The notes: generated by a model from the letters alone, not told the origin. 64,000 nt of DNA from Pectobacterium betavasculorum (GCF_000749845.1 NZ_JQHM01000005.1:1-64000), one strand, 5' to 3'. Numbered from the stretch's first letter, positions 48,682 to 59,001 are shown. Translations and numbers: made by a program.

Positions 48682-49914
48682 TTATTTTACCCTCAATGAG
48701 GGGGAATGCTGCGCGAGCCGAGCCTTGACCTGACGATGTTCTGGCATGTTGGCGGCACCTTCGCGTTCAACGGCCAGCGAGGCAAAGGCGGAGGCGTAGG
48801 TCGCGGCCTGAACGAGGTTTTGCCCGTTGGCGATGGCGGCGGCGAATGCGCCGTTAAAGGCGTCGCCAGCACCGGTTGTATCAATACTGAGTGCGGGAAA
48901 GGCGGGAATATGTTGAAACTGTTGGTTATCCAACAGCAGTGCGCCGCGCGCACCCATCGTAATGATGACGCACCGTGCACCGAGTTCGGCGATCTTCATG
49001 GCCGCGGTTTTCGCGCTATCCAGATCGTGAATGTCTACCCCAGACAGGAGTGAGGCTTCGGTTTCATTTGGCGTAATCACGTCGATGTAGTCGAGATACG
49101 GCAGGATGTCGCCGGAATAGGGTGCAGGATTGAGAATCACTTTTTTACTTAACGCGCGTGCCAGTTTCATCGCGTTTAAGGTTGCGGAGAAATTATTCTC
49201 CAACTGGAGTAGCAGGACATCGGCGTGTGATAGTTCTGGGGTGATGGCCGCCACCTCATCTTCATTAATCGTCTGATTAGCGCCAGGATAAATAGCGATC
49301 ATGTTCTCGCCGTTTTGCTGAGAGACATAAATAATGGCGTTACCCGTTGGCTCCGTTTCGGATTGATAGAGTGTAAAAGAGAGAATTTCAGATGAGGCAA
49401 GATGATCGTAGGCGAATTGGCTGAATTGATCTTTGCCGACCTTTGAAACGAAATGGACGCGCGATCCCGCTCGGCTGGCGGCCATTGCCTGATTCGCGCC
49501 TTTGCCGCCGGGGCCTAATGTACTGCCCTGTGCCATGAGCGATTCGCCGCCTTTTGGGAAGCGATCAACCTTGGCGACAATATCGACGTTAAAGGATCCC
49601 AGAATACATACCTTGCCGTTCATCTTGCTTCCTTTGTTTCTGGTGGTTTGCGGGTGTCGCTGTTTTCCTAAACGCTTAAGCAGTACGTCAAAGTTTTCAC
49701 CGTTGGTGGTGATGAGCTCTGACTGCAAACTGCGGCGCGTAACGATGGCGCCGCCATGACAGCGCTGGATCAGGCTCATATTGGCTAGTGCGTTTAAGTC
49801 ACTACGGATGGTTTCGCGGGTGACAGAGAATTCTTTTGCTAAAAATTCAACGCTTGCGCGCCCGTGTCTGTCCAGATAGGTCAGGATTCGATTTCGCCTT
49901 TCTTCAAGAAACAT
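48682..49914 (-). CDS. DeoR-type HTH fused to PfkB/ribokinase-family sugar kinase
   Basis: A 410-residue fusion. Residues 1-58 are a DeoR winged helix (RILTYLDRHGRASVEFLAKE, then TRETIRSDLNALANMSLIQR, ending CHGGAI). A 40-residue linker leads to a complete PfkB kinase starting at Met98: first signature GPGGKGANQA (135-142), second signature DTTGAGDAFNGAF (345-357) with the catalytic Asp351. The normal DeoR effector domain is replaced by the kinase. AAGGAAG lies just before codon 98 (ATG at 49623), so a free 313-residue kinase could also be made. It heads the operon with the aldolase and tct genes and likely regulates it. Confidence 0.88.
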   Translation of the reverse strand: MFLEERRNRILTYLDRHGRASVEFLAKEFSVTRETIRSDLNALANMSLIQRCHGGAIVTRRSLQSELITTNGENFDVLLKRLGKQRHPQTTRNKGSKMNGKVCILGSFNVDIVAKVDRFPKGGESLMAQGSTLGPGGKGANQAMAASRAGSRVHFVSKVGKDQFSQFAYDHLASSEILSFTLYQSETEPTGNAIIYVSQQNGENMIAIYPGANQTINEDEVAAITPELSHADVLLLQLENNFSATLNAMKLARALSKKVILNPAPYSGDILPYLDYIDVITPNETEASLLSGVDIHDLDSAKTAAMKIAELGARCVIITMGARGALLLDNQQFQHIPAFPALSIDTTGAGDAFNGAFAAAIANGQNLVQAATYASAFASLAVEREGAANMPEHRQVKARLAQHSPSLRVK

Positions 49915-50190
49915 ACGTCCTCTCCCTGTAGCTATTTTGGAGAGTAAAATAGGTAGAATGATTAAAAAGTGACTAATGTCATGAGAAACAAGTTGAAACG
50001 GAAGTAAACAAAAATAAATAATTTCGTTGCATTAAAGGGGGGTGGGGTCGCATTTGTTGTTACATTTTACGAGATTCCCGTTATAAACGAGGGTGTTGGA
50101 CAGGCTGTGAATGACGATTCGCTTGCCTGCTTGACCTTGATATGTGTTATTTTTACGCGCAATCTGCCTACGATACGGTGAATAACTCTT
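49915..50190. promoter_or_regulatory. Divergent region between the tct operon and glpG
   Basis: 276 bp carrying the promoter of the leftward operon and that of glpG-glpR. A G-rich run GGGGGGTGGGG is at about 50037-50047. No GlpR-type palindrome stands out. Confidence 0.45.
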
Positions 50191-51024
50191 ATGGCCATCC
50201 GCGTTATCGCTCTCTCCAACCCGCGCCTGGCGCAGGCATTCGTTGATTACATGCGCACGCAGCAGGTCCATCTGGAAATGCGCCCTCAAGGGCATGAAGC
50301 TGAACTGTGGCTGGAAGATGAAGCCCAACTGAACAACGTTCAGGAAGCGATGGAGATTTTTCTGCGTGACCCGACAAACCCGCGCTATCTGGCGGCCAGT
50401 TGGCAAACGGGATCGATGGATACCGGTATTCAATACCAGCGTTATTCTTACTTGCAGACGCTGAAGCAAAAAGCAGGGCCGCTGACGCTATCCGTGATGG
50501 TCGTGACGATTGCGGTGTTCATCCTGATGCAAATTTCAGGTTATGAGAGCGTGATGACGTGGCTTGCGTTCCCGGCAGAAGGACAGCAGCTACAGCTGTG
50601 GCGCTGGTTTAGTCATGCTTTGTTGCACTTTTCTCTACTGCATATTTTGTTCAATCTGATGTGGTGGTGGTATCTGGGAGGGCCGGTTGAAAAAGTGTTG
50701 GGAACCGGCAAGCTGTTGGTCATCACGCTGGTTTCTGCGCTGGTGAGCGGCTGGGCGCAGTCCTGGTTTAGCGGCACCTATTTTGGTGGTATGTCCGGCG
50801 TGGTTTATGCCCTGATGGGGTATGTCTGGCTTCGAGGGGAAAGAGAGCCTGATGGCTATTTATCCATGCCGCGCAGTCTGATGGCCTTCGCTTTACTGTG
50901 GCTGGTCGCCGGATATTTCGATATTTTAGGCATGTCGATCGCGAATGCCGCGCATGTGGCTGGGCTGGTTGTCGGGCTATTGATGGCCTTTTGGGACACG
51001 TATAATAAAACAAACCCCCGGTAA
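50191..51024 (+). CDS. glpG: Rhomboid intramembrane protease GlpG
   Basis: A 277-residue inner-membrane serine protease that cuts membrane-spanning substrates. An N-terminal cytoplasmic domain (1-70) precedes six membrane segments. The Ser202-His255 dyad is visible in [12 protein letters not shown] and [12 protein letters not shown], and the L1 loop [28 protein letters not shown] matches E. coli GlpG. Followed after 24 bp by glpR. Confidence 0.96.
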   Translation: MAIRVIALSNPRLAQAFVDYMRTQQVHLEMRPQGHEAELWLEDEAQLNNVQEAMEIFLRDPTNPRYLAASWQTGSMDTGIQYQRYSYLQTLKQKAGPLTLSVMVVTIAVFILMQISGYESVMTWLAFPAEGQQLQLWRWFSHALLHFSLLHILFNLMWWWYLGGPVEKVLGTGKLLVITLVSALVSGWAQSWFSGTYFGGMSGVVYALMGYVWLRGEREPDGYLSMPRSLMAFALLWLVAGYFDILGMSIANAAHVAGLVVGLLMAFWDTYNKTNPR

Positions 51025-51048
51025 ATCGGGGCGTCTTAGGGGATAAAT

Positions 51049-51807
51049 GTGAAGCAGACACAACGGCATGACGCCATTATTGAACTGGTGCGTCGGCAGG
51101 GGTATGTCAGTACAGAAGAGCTGGTGGATCATTTTGCGGTGAGCCCGCAGACCATTCGTCGCGATCTGAACGATCTGGCCGAACAGAATAAGATCCATCG
51201 TCACCACGGTGGTGCGGCCTTGCCATCCAGTTCAGTGAATACGGCCTATCATGACCGTAAAATGATGTGGTCGGATGAAAAAGCGCGCATTGCCCGTCGG
51301 GTGGCGAGCCAGATCCCAGACGGGGCCACCTTGTTTATTGATATCGGCACCACGCCTGAAGCGGTGGCCTATGCGTTGATGCAGCATAAAGATCTGCGCG
51401 TGGTCACCAATAACCTGAATGTGGCAACGCTGCTGACGGCAAAAGAGGATTTTCGCCTGATTTTGGCCGGTGGCGAAGTGCGCACCCGCGATGGTGGCAT
51501 TATGGGGGAGGCGACGCTCGATTTTATCTCTCAGTTCCGTCTGGATTTCGGCATTTTGGGCATCAGCGGTATTGACATGGATGGGTCATTACTGGAGTTT
51601 GATTACCATGAAGTGCGCACAAAACGGGCGATTATTGAAAATTCTCGCTGCGTCATGCTGGTGACAGATCATTCCAAGTTCGGCCGCAATGCGATGGTGA
51701 ATTTGGGTAACATGGATTTGATCGACTATCTTTTTACCGACCAGTCACCACCACCCAGCGTACTGAAAATCATTGAACAACATAAGGTACAGTTGGAGTT
51801 GTGTTGA
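51049..51807 (+). CDS. glpR: Glycerol-3-phosphate regulon repressor GlpR
   Basis: A 252-residue DeoR-family repressor induced by glycerol 3-phosphate. The HTH is VSTEELVDHFAVSPQTIRRDLNDLAEQNKIHRHHGGAA; the effector half has LFIDIGTTPEAVAYAL and VTNNLNVATLL, and it ends QLELC as in E. coli. The start is GTG (51049) with GGGGATAA before it; it aligns with MKQTQRH of E. coli. Probable targets in this window are glpD and glpTQ/glpABC. malP starts only 42 bp later. Confidence 0.96.
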   Translation: MKQTQRHDAIIELVRRQGYVSTEELVDHFAVSPQTIRRDLNDLAEQNKIHRHHGGAALPSSSVNTAYHDRKMMWSDEKARIARRVASQIPDGATLFIDIGTTPEAVAYALMQHKDLRVVTNNLNVATLLTAKEDFRLILAGGEVRTRDGGIMGEATLDFISQFRLDFGILGISGIDMDGSLLEFDYHEVRTKRAIIENSRCVMLVTDHSKFGRNAMVNLGNMDLIDYLFTDQSPPPSVLKIIEQHKVQLELC

Positions 51808-51849
51808 GTCCGATGTGCCTTTTCCATGATGGACAAAGGAGGAGGCACG

Positions 51850-54378
51850 ATGTCAGATTCTTCAAACCAGTCTGGTTCTTCACAAAAGTCAGGATTGTCA
51901 AAACGTTCAGTGGCTGCAAAAAAGTCAGATGCTTTGACGCAGCCTGCTTCCCCCACTCATTCTGCCATCGCCTTTGATGCACCACAGTTTGCCGCCGCGC
52001 TGCTCCGTCAACAGCGGCTCGGTGGCGTCGCTTCCCTAAAGGCGATGACGCCAGTGCAGTGCTGGCGCGCCGTCAGCCTCGCGCTGGCCGAACAGTTGCT
52101 GACGCACACCGCGTCGCCAACGCCTCCTGCTTCCAATACCAATACACCTCAGCGCCATGTGAACTACCTCTCGATGGAGTTTCTGCCTGGCCGCCTGACG
52201 GGCAACAACCTGCTGAATTTGGGCTGGTATGACGCCGTAGCCAACGCGCTGGCTGAGCAAGGGCTGAACCTGAGCGATATTCTGGAGCAGGAAACCGATC
52301 CGGGTTTAGGCAACGGTGGATTAGGTCGGTTGGCATCCTGCTTTCTGGACTCGATGGCAACGGTAGGGCAGCCTGCAACGGGTTACGGCCTCAATTACCA
52401 GTATGGCCTGTTTCGCCAGCATTTTGCGCAAGAACAGCAGCAGGAAACGGCTGATGACTGGCAACGTGACTCCTACCCGTGGCTTTTACCGCGAGCGGAG
52501 CTGGCGGTGGATGTTGGGTTCGGCGGGCGTTTGCAACCCCAGACCGACGGGAGCCTGCGCTGGCTGCCGGATACCGTTTTCAGGGGAGAAGCCTGTGATT
52601 TACCCGTGATTGGCTATCACAACGGTTCCGCCCAGCCGCTGCGCCTGTGGCGTGCGACGCATCGTGATCCGTTTGATCTAACCTTATTCAATGAAGGCCA
52701 CTATCTGCGTGCGGCGCAGGCGGGAATTTCCGCTGCCAGCCTGACCAGCGTGCTGTACCCGAATGACAATCATGCGGCGGGCAAACGCTTGCGCCTGATG
52801 CAGCAGTATTTCCACTGTGCCTGTTCGGTCGCTGACATCCTGCGCCGCCACCTTAACGCGGGGCGGGCGTTATCGGCGTTGCCGGACTATGAAGTCATCC
52901 AGCTTAATGATACTCACCCGACGCTGGCGATCCCTGAATTGATGCGGCTGTTGCTGGATGAACACCAGATGTCGTGGGATGACGCGTGGTCGATAACCGG
53001 GCGTACCTTTGCCTATACCAACCATACGCTGATGCCCGAAGCGCTTGAGCGCTGGGATGAACGGCTGTTTAGTCGTCTGCTTCCCCGCCATCTGTCGATT
53101 ATTCGGCAGATTGATACACAGTTTAAGGCGCAGGTTGAACGCAAATGGCCCGGCGATCGGCTGGTGTGGGCGAAGCTTGCCATCCGCCACCAGCGGCAGA
53201 TTCGCATGGCAAACTTGTGCGTCGTGAGCTGCTTTGCGGTCAACGGCGTGGCGGCACTGCACTCGGAACTGGTGGTGAAAGATCTGTTCCCTGAATACCA
53301 TCAACTCTGGCCGACCAAATTCCACAACGTCACCAACGGCATTACGCCACGTCGTTGGCTAAAGCAGTGTAACCCGGCGCTGTCTGCGTTGATCGACGAC
53401 ACGCTGCATACACCATGGGTGAATGATTTGCCCGCGTTGCAAGGGCTGGAACCCTACGCTGATGATGCTGATTTTCGTGAGCGTTATCGACAAATCAAGG
53501 CCGATAATAAAACGCAGTTGGCGACCTATCTTCGCCAGCAGTACGACATTGTGGTCGATCCACAGGCGTTGTTTGACGTGCAAATCAAGCGATTGCATGA
53601 ATACAAGCGTCAGCATTTGAATCTACTTCATATTCTCGCGCTATATCGTCAATTGCGTGACAATCCGCATCTGGATATAGTGCCGCACGTCTTTTTGTTC
53701 GGTGCCAAAGCGGCACCGGGCTATGTATTAGCGAAAAACATCATTTATGCCATTAATCGGGTCGCTGCGGTCATTAATCACGATCGCCGGGTTAACGATC
53801 GCCTAAGGGTCATCTTCCCGGCGGACTATCGCGTATCGCTGGCTGAACGGATGATTCCTGCTGCTGATGTGTCTGAGCAGATTTCGACGGCAGGTAAAGA
53901 AGCGTCCGGCACTGGCAATATGAAGCTGGCGCTGAACGGGGCGTTGACCGTCGGTACGTTGGACGGGGCGAATGTAGAAATGGCGCAGCAGGTCGGCGAG
54001 GACAATCTGTTCATTTTCGGCCACACCGTGGAACAGGTCAAAGCGTTACAGGCTCAGGGTTACGAACCGGCTGACTACCTTGCTGCGACGCCGCTGCTGC
54101 GTGAAATACTGAGCGAGCTGGCGAGCGGCGCGTTCAGTCATGGGGATAAAGACGCGTTTGCCCCGCTGCTGGATAGCCTGCTGAAACTGGGCGACCCCTA
54201 TATGTTAATGGCCGATTTTGCACCGTATTGTGAGGTGCAGCAGCGTGTTGATGCGCTATATCGTGAGCAGGATGAATGGACGCGCCGCTGTGTGCTGAAT
54301 ACTGCCAGAATGGGGATGTTCAGTTCAGACAGAGCGATTCATGATTACCAGACGCGCATTTGGCAGGCGCATCGTTAG
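51850..54378 (+). CDS. malP: Maltodextrin phosphorylase
   Basis: An 842-residue PLP-dependent GT35 enzyme that phosphorolyses maltodextrins to glucose 1-phosphate. [43 protein letters not shown] and the PLP lysine in [29 protein letters not shown] are typical of MalP rather than GlgP. It is about 45 residues longer than E. coli MalP (797) because of a Ser/Lys/Pro-rich N-terminal tail of about 40 residues; GGAGGAGG before ATG 51850 supports that start. It lies 42 bp after glpR and 21 bp before malQ, with no malT beside it. Confidence 0.95.
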   Translation: MSDSSNQSGSSQKSGLSKRSVAAKKSDALTQPASPTHSAIAFDAPQFAAALLRQQRLGGVASLKAMTPVQCWRAVSLALAEQLLTHTASPTPPASNTNTPQRHVNYLSMEFLPGRLTGNNLLNLGWYDAVANALAEQGLNLSDILEQETDPGLGNGGLGRLASCFLDSMATVGQPATGYGLNYQYGLFRQHFAQEQQQETADDWQRDSYPWLLPRAELAVDVGFGGRLQPQTDGSLRWLPDTVFRGEACDLPVIGYHNGSAQPLRLWRATHRDPFDLTLFNEGHYLRAAQAGISAASLTSVLYPNDNHAAGKRLRLMQQYFHCACSVADILRRHLNAGRALSALPDYEVIQLNDTHPTLAIPELMRLLLDEHQMSWDDAWSITGRTFAYTNHTLMPEALERWDERLFSRLLPRHLSIIRQIDTQFKAQVERKWPGDRLVWAKLAIRHQRQIRMANLCVVSCFAVNGVAALHSELVVKDLFPEYHQLWPTKFHNVTNGITPRRWLKQCNPALSALIDDTLHTPWVNDLPALQGLEPYADDADFRERYRQIKADNKTQLATYLRQQYDIVVDPQALFDVQIKRLHEYKRQHLNLLHILALYRQLRDNPHLDIVPHVFLFGAKAAPGYVLAKNIIYAINRVAAVINHDRRVNDRLRVIFPADYRVSLAERMIPAADVSEQISTAGKEASGTGNMKLALNGALTVGTLDGANVEMAQQVGEDNLFIFGHTVEQVKALQAQGYEPADYLAATPLLREILSELASGAFSHGDKDAFAPLLDSLLKLGDPYMLMADFAPYCEVQQRVDALYREQDEWTRRCVLNTARMGMFSSDRAIHDYQTRIWQAHR

Positions 54379-54399
54379 GAAAAGGAGAGGGTATTCAAG

Positions 54400-56475
54400 G
54401 TGGATAAACTGGCAAGCCAACAGACAGGCATCGCGGAAAGCTATACCGATGCCTATGGCAAAGAGCACATTGTTGCGGCCGCAATCAGAAATCAGATTCA
54501 GGCAATGATGGACGTTTCTGATAGCGGCAATGCGCCCTTGCCGCCTGTTCGTGTCTTTTTGCAAGGCCGGGATGCGGTCATCGAGCTTGCTGGTCGCGGT
54601 GAATACCTCTGGACGCTGATGTATGAAAATGGCGGTCAAATCCAAGGTCAGATAACGGGCGGCTCAACGTTGGCTCTGCCGGGCGTGCTGCCGCTGGGTT
54701 ACCACTACTTGACGCTGGTGCAGGCCGACCAGCGCTGGAGTTGCCGGATTATTGTCGCGCCGCACCGTTGCTATGAACCCGAAGCTTTACAGCAGGGAAA
54801 ACGCTGGTGGGGCGTTACCGTCCAGCTTTATACCTTGCGCTCGCAGAACAACTGGGGCGTGGGGGATTTTGGCGATCTGCGCCAACTGGTGGAACAAATT
54901 GCCCGACGTGGCGGTGCTTTTGTAGGGCTGAACCCGCTGCACTCGCTGTATCCCGCCCTCCCTGAAGCCGCAAGCCCTTACAGCCCGTCATCCCGACACT
55001 GGCTGAACATTATTTATATCGATGTGAATCGAATCGATGATTTCCAGCAGAGCGGTGAAGCGCAGGCGTGGTGGCATCGTGAGGATACGCAAAGTGCGGT
55101 TACGTCGCTACGGGCAGGTCGCTGGGTCGATTATGAGCCGGTTACGCAGCTTAAGTTGACGGCCCTGCGGCTGGCGTTTCGCTATTTTACTACCCGCAGT
55201 ACGCTGGATCCGCGCATTAGCGCCTTCCGTCAGTTTGTTGTCAGTGGCGGGCAGAGTCTGCAACTCCAGGCGACGTTTGATGCGTTGCAGGCCTACCTGA
55301 AAAAGCAGGGTGAGAACTACGCGGACTGGCATCAGTGGCCTGCCAGTTATCATGATGTACACAGTGAAACCGTGAAGTCATTCCGCCGTGAAAACAGCGA
55401 TGAGATTACGTTCTACAGCTGGCTACAATGGGTGGCGTATGAGCAGTTAGCGGATTGCTACGCGCACAGTAAGCAGCTTGGTCTGCCGTTAGGTCTGTAT
55501 CGCGACTTGGCCGTTGGTGTCGCACAGGGCGGCGCGGAAACCTGGGACGAACGACAGCTATATTGTCTCGATGCTTCTATCGGTGCACCGCCGGATCCAC
55601 TTGGACCGCAGGGACAAAATTGGCAGCTTGCGCCAATGAACCCCACCATGATGCAGCTTCGAGGCTATCAACCTTTTATCGACGTACTGCGCAGCAACAT
55701 GGCGCACTGCGGTGCATTGCGCATCGATCATGTGATGGCGCTTTTACGCCTGTGGTGGATTCCCAAAGCGGAGTCAGCAGGCAACGGGGCTTATGTGTAT
55801 TATCCTGTCGACGATCTGCTGGCGGTACTGGCGTTGGAAAGCCAGCGTCATCGCTGCCTGATTATCGGTGAGGATTTAGGCACGGTGCCGCCGGAAATTG
55901 TCAGCAAGCTGCATGACTATGGTATTTATTCCTACAAGGTATTGTTCTTTGAAAAGGACGACGAGAATCACTTCCGCGCACCTGAGGATTATCCGCGCCA
56001 GGCGATGGCTACTATCACCACTCATGACCTCCCGACGTTACGTGGCTACTGGCAAACGGTGGATTTATCGCTTGGGCGCGAGCTAGGGCTTTACCCTGCG
56101 GAGTCGTTGTTGCAGGAGCAGATGCAACAACGTGAAAAATCCAAGCAGGGGTTGCTCAACGCGTTACATCATTACGGACTATTACCGCAGCGTGTTGGCC
56201 GCAACTCGGCGCTGACGACAATGGGCGCACCGCTGAGTCGTGGCGTTCACCGCTATGTTGCAGATAGCGCCAGCGCACTGGTCGGGTTTCAACTGGAAGA
56301 CTGGCTGGATATGGCGACGCCGGTCAACGTACCGGGCACCAATCGCGAATATCCCAACTGGCGGCGTAAGCTGACGCGTCCGCTGGAATCGATCTTCGCT
56401 GACCGCTGCCTTGAACGACTGGTTCGGGATGTGGATTTACGCCGCGGCGCGCCGATGAAAACGCAAAAAGCCTAA
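54400..56475 (+). CDS. malQ: 4-alpha-glucanotransferase (amylomaltase)
   Basis: A 691-residue GH77 enzyme that transfers glucan segments between maltodextrins and releases glucose. The nucleophile Asp is in GALRIDHVMALLRLWWIP, the acid Glu in LIIGEDLGTVP and the third Asp in ATITTHDLPTLRGYW. The GTG start at 54400 is preceded by AAGGAGAGG and gives a protein of E. coli MalQ length (694). Works with MalP in cytoplasmic maltodextrin breakdown. Confidence 0.95.
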   Translation: MDKLASQQTGIAESYTDAYGKEHIVAAAIRNQIQAMMDVSDSGNAPLPPVRVFLQGRDAVIELAGRGEYLWTLMYENGGQIQGQITGGSTLALPGVLPLGYHYLTLVQADQRWSCRIIVAPHRCYEPEALQQGKRWWGVTVQLYTLRSQNNWGVGDFGDLRQLVEQIARRGGAFVGLNPLHSLYPALPEAASPYSPSSRHWLNIIYIDVNRIDDFQQSGEAQAWWHREDTQSAVTSLRAGRWVDYEPVTQLKLTALRLAFRYFTTRSTLDPRISAFRQFVVSGGQSLQLQATFDALQAYLKKQGENYADWHQWPASYHDVHSETVKSFRRENSDEITFYSWLQWVAYEQLADCYAHSKQLGLPLGLYRDLAVGVAQGGAETWDERQLYCLDASIGAPPDPLGPQGQNWQLAPMNPTMMQLRGYQPFIDVLRSNMAHCGALRIDHVMALLRLWWIPKAESAGNGAYVYYPVDDLLAVLALESQRHRCLIIGEDLGTVPPEIVSKLHDYGIYSYKVLFFEKDDENHFRAPEDYPRQAMATITTHDLPTLRGYWQTVDLSLGRELGLYPAESLLQEQMQQREKSKQGLLNALHHYGLLPQRVGRNSALTTMGAPLSRGVHRYVADSASALVGFQLEDWLDMATPVNVPGTNREYPNWRRKLTRPLESIFADRCLERLVRDVDLRRGAPMKTQKA

Positions 56476-56491
56476 TAACATAATGAGTACT

Positions 56492-56517
56492 TTTCCTCCC
56501 CTGAGTCGGGGAGGAAA
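56492..56517. terminator. Bidirectional terminator between malQ and nfuA
   Basis: Perfect 10-bp arms TTTCCTCCCC (56492-56501) and GGGGAGGAAA (56508-56517), loop TGAGTC, between convergent genes. Confidence 0.8.
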
Positions 56518-56544
56518 GCAAAGATAAATCAGCAGGGGAGAAGA

Positions 56545-57120
56545 TTAATAGTAGGAGTGCTCGCCGCGCTGGTGTTCGGTGAGATCTCTCACGCCTTTCA
56601 GCTCAGGGAAGGTTTGCAGCAGCTCTTTCTCAATCCCTTCTTTCAGCGTAACGTCAACCATAGAACAGCCGTTACAGCCGCCGCCAAATTGCAGAATCGC
56701 CAGACCGTCATCGGTAATTTCCATCAGCGTCACGCGGCCGCCGTGGCCAGCTAGCTGTGGGTTGATCTGCGATTGCAGCACATACTCAACGCGTTCCATC
56801 AGCGGGGCGCTGTCGTCCACTTTACGCATTTTGGCGTTTGGCGCTTTCAGCGTGAGCTGAGAACCTAATTGGTCGGTCACGAAGTCGATTTCAGCGTCTT
56901 CAAGATAAGGTGCGCTGAGTTCGTCCACGTAGGCGGAAATCTTTTCAAACTTCAGTACGGTATCGCTGGCTTCTACGGCATCCGGCGGGCAGTAAGAGAC
57001 ACCGCACTCGGCGTTTGGCGTACCTGGATTGATAACAAATACGCGAATCTGTGTGCCTTCTTCCTGTTTTGCCAACAGTTTCAGGAAATGCTCCTGAGCA
57101 GCATCAGTAATACGGATCAT
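56545..57120 (-). CDS. nfuA: Fe/S biogenesis protein NfuA
   Basis: A 191-residue [4Fe-4S] carrier that delivers clusters to client enzymes under stress. An A-type-like N-terminal domain lacking the usual cluster cysteines is followed by the Nfu domain with the cluster motif [14 protein letters not shown] (CxxC near residues 149-152). Nearly identical to E. coli NfuA and the same length when started at [11 protein letters not shown]; an upstream in-frame start at 57147 is rejected. Confidence 0.97.
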   Translation of the reverse strand: MIRITDAAQEHFLKLLAKQEEGTQIRVFVINPGTPNAECGVSYCPPDAVEASDTVLKFEKISAYVDELSAPYLEDAEIDFVTDQLGSQLTLKAPNAKMRKVDDSAPLMERVEYVLQSQINPQLAGHGGRVTLMEITDDGLAILQFGGGCNGCSMVDVTLKEGIEKELLQTFPELKGVRDLTEHQRGEHSYY

Positions 57121-57180
57121 AATAGTAAGCTCGATAGTTGACTGCACTTATCGGTTATAATACGCCCATCCTCCCCCCGA

Positions 57181-57882
57181 CTACAAGGTTCGGCATAAAC
57201 ACCAGACCTGAACGCCCGCCGCGCCTTGAGCCAGCAACAGCCTACTGATTTCGGCTGCGGTACTGCCCGTCGTGACCACATCATCCAGTAAAACCACCTG
57301 CTGCCCGGACAGCGATACGTCACAGGAAAATGCACCTCGCAGATTTCTTCGCCGCGCGCTGGCGCTGAGTGTTTGCTGTAGCGGCGTGCGTCGGGTGCGC
57401 TGCAATTCGCGTGGATTGTAAGCACAGCTCAGCCAGTGAGCGAGAGGGCGGGCAAGCAGTTCGGTCTGGTTAAAACCACGACGCCACTGGCGGTTTCGGT
57501 GTAGAGGCACGGTGAACAGACGATCGGGGCGAAATAGAGGTATCTGCCCAGCGAGCTTTCGCTCGCGATAGGTCATCTGCCAGCGTAATAGCATCTGTCG
57601 CGCGAGTACCGCTGCCAGCTCGGTTTTACCGTGAAACTTGAAATGCTTAAGCAGCGTGTTAAACGGTGGCGCGTAGTCGCTGACAAAGGTCATCGATTGC
57701 CAGGGCGGGGGATGTTGCAGGCAGCGTCCGCACTGACGCGTAGTGTCGCTTGCGGGCAAACCACAGCGCGGGCAGCAGGTAGGCAAACGGGGGAAATGAC
57801 GCTGGCAGTACGAACAAATTCCCTGCTGGCTGCGATGAAGCGGCAATAAACATAGCCAGCAGCGTGCTGCGATGGTTAACAT
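57181..57882 (-). CDS. gntX: ComF-family phosphoribosyltransferase-like protein GntX
   Basis: A 233-residue protein of the ComF/GntX family, linked in E. coli to use of DNA as nutrient. A zinc-ribbon-like cysteine cluster occupies the N-terminus (CWLCLLP, CSYC, CCPRCGLPA, CGRC), followed by a phosphoribosyltransferase-type domain with RGFNQTELLARPLA and the PRPP loop VVLLDDVVTTGSTAAEI. Ends VQVWCLCRTL as in E. coli. Divergent from bioH, a conserved arrangement. Confidence 0.93.
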   Translation of the reverse strand: MLTIAARCWLCLLPLHRSQQGICSYCQRHFPRLPTCCPRCGLPASDTTRQCGRCLQHPPPWQSMTFVSDYAPPFNTLLKHFKFHGKTELAAVLARQMLLRWQMTYRERKLAGQIPLFRPDRLFTVPLHRNRQWRRGFNQTELLARPLAHWLSCAYNPRELQRTRRTPLQQTLSASARRRNLRGAFSCDVSLSGQQVVLLDDVVTTGSTAAEISRLLLAQGAAGVQVWCLCRTL

Positions 57883-57927
57883 ATTCTTTCCCTAAATATG
57901 GTTTTTCCCTAGGAAGGAAGATAACTG

Positions 57928-58695
57928 ATGGCAGCGTTGTATTGGCAGACCGAAGGCGCAGGAAATACGGATCTTGTGTTGCTGCACGGATGGGGATTGA
58001 ATGCGCAGGTATGGCAAAGCATGGTGGTGCGACTTGCTCCGCATTTTCGCCTGCATCTGGTCGATCTGCCAGGCTATGGCAGAAGTCAGGGATTTGGGCC
58101 GATGTCTCTGAATGACATGGCGAACAAGGTGCTGACGCAGGCACCGGAGCGTGCCGTCTGGCTGGGGTGGTCATTGGGGGGATTGGTTGCCAGTCAAATT
58201 GCGCTGAGCGCACCTTCGCGGGTGGAAAAGCTGATTACCGTGGCGTCGTCGCCCTGTTTCAGCGCACAGGATGGCTGGTCGGGTATCAAGCCGGACGTAT
58301 TACAGGGCTTTCAGCGGCAGCTCAGCGAAGATTTTCAGCGCACGGTCGAGCGGTTTCTGGCGCTGCAAACGCTGGGAACAGAGAGCGCACGGCAGGATGC
58401 AAGACTGCTAAAAAGTGTGGTGCTGGAACTGCCGATGCCATCAGTTGACGTGCTGAATGGCGGGCTGGAAATTTTGCGTGAAGCGGATTTACGCCAGCCG
58501 TTAATCGATTTGACAGTGCCTCTCCTGCGGCTCTATGGCGCGTTAGACGGGTTAGTGCCGCGTAAGGTCGCCGGATTGCTGGATGATCAGTGGCCGAATT
58601 CGACGTCGGTGGTGGTGCCAAAGGCCGCGCATGCGCCGTTTATCTCGCATCCTGATGCCTTTACCGAGCAGGTGATCGCGTTCGCTCAGGCGTAG
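57928..58695 (+). CDS. bioH: Pimeloyl-[acyl-carrier protein] methyl ester esterase BioH
   Basis: A 255-residue alpha/beta hydrolase that removes the methyl group from pimeloyl-ACP methyl ester, ending the BioC-BioH pimelate route of biotin synthesis. The nucleophile elbow is [12 protein letters not shown] (Ser near residue 81), the Asp is in [14 protein letters not shown] and the His in [22 protein letters not shown] precedes the ATG. A dispersed hairpin repeat lies downstream. Confidence 0.95.
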   Translation: MAALYWQTEGAGNTDLVLLHGWGLNAQVWQSMVVRLAPHFRLHLVDLPGYGRSQGFGPMSLNDMANKVLTQAPERAVWLGWSLGGLVASQIALSAPSRVEKLITVASSPCFSAQDGWSGIKPDVLQGFQRQLSEDFQRTVERFLALQTLGTESARQDARLLKSVVLELPMPSVDVLNGGLEILREADLRQPLIDLTVPLLRLYGALDGLVPRKVAGLLDDQWPNSTSVVVPKAAHAPFISHPDAFTEQVIAFAQA

Positions 58696-58782
58696 CCGAC
58701 GATAATTTACATTTTCTCCTCAATTTCTCCACGATTTAGCCGACGCTGGCAGTTAAGGTAATTTCCCACCCTGCATGTTAAT

Positions 58783-58892
58783 GCTGGTCGCTTAAGCCTT
58801 ATTTTAGGAGAAACACGGGGATGAGGTTCCCGCAGGGACACCTCGCCTTGTGGTCGCTCCGTGTATCTCGATGCTTAAACCATTGGCATTAC
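58783..58892 (+). repeat. Dispersed hairpin repeat, copy B
   Basis: Matches copy A (13661-13752) over its whole length and shares the leading GCTGGTCGCTTAAGC with the inverted copy C. Stem arms CACGGGG (58814-58820) and CTTGTG-type 3' arm with G-U pairs, GAGGT with ACCTC, TCCC with GGGA. It occupies much of the 306-bp gap between bioH and acrD. Confidence 0.75.
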
Positions 58893-59001
58893 CCTGCATG
58901 CAGGCTTTTTCTCTGGGTTGAATGAATTCTGTTGTGATCGAACATAAGTAGGCTGCTCATGAAGCAGCCACGTTAAAACATGGCTGAGGAGTGTAGAAGC
59001 G

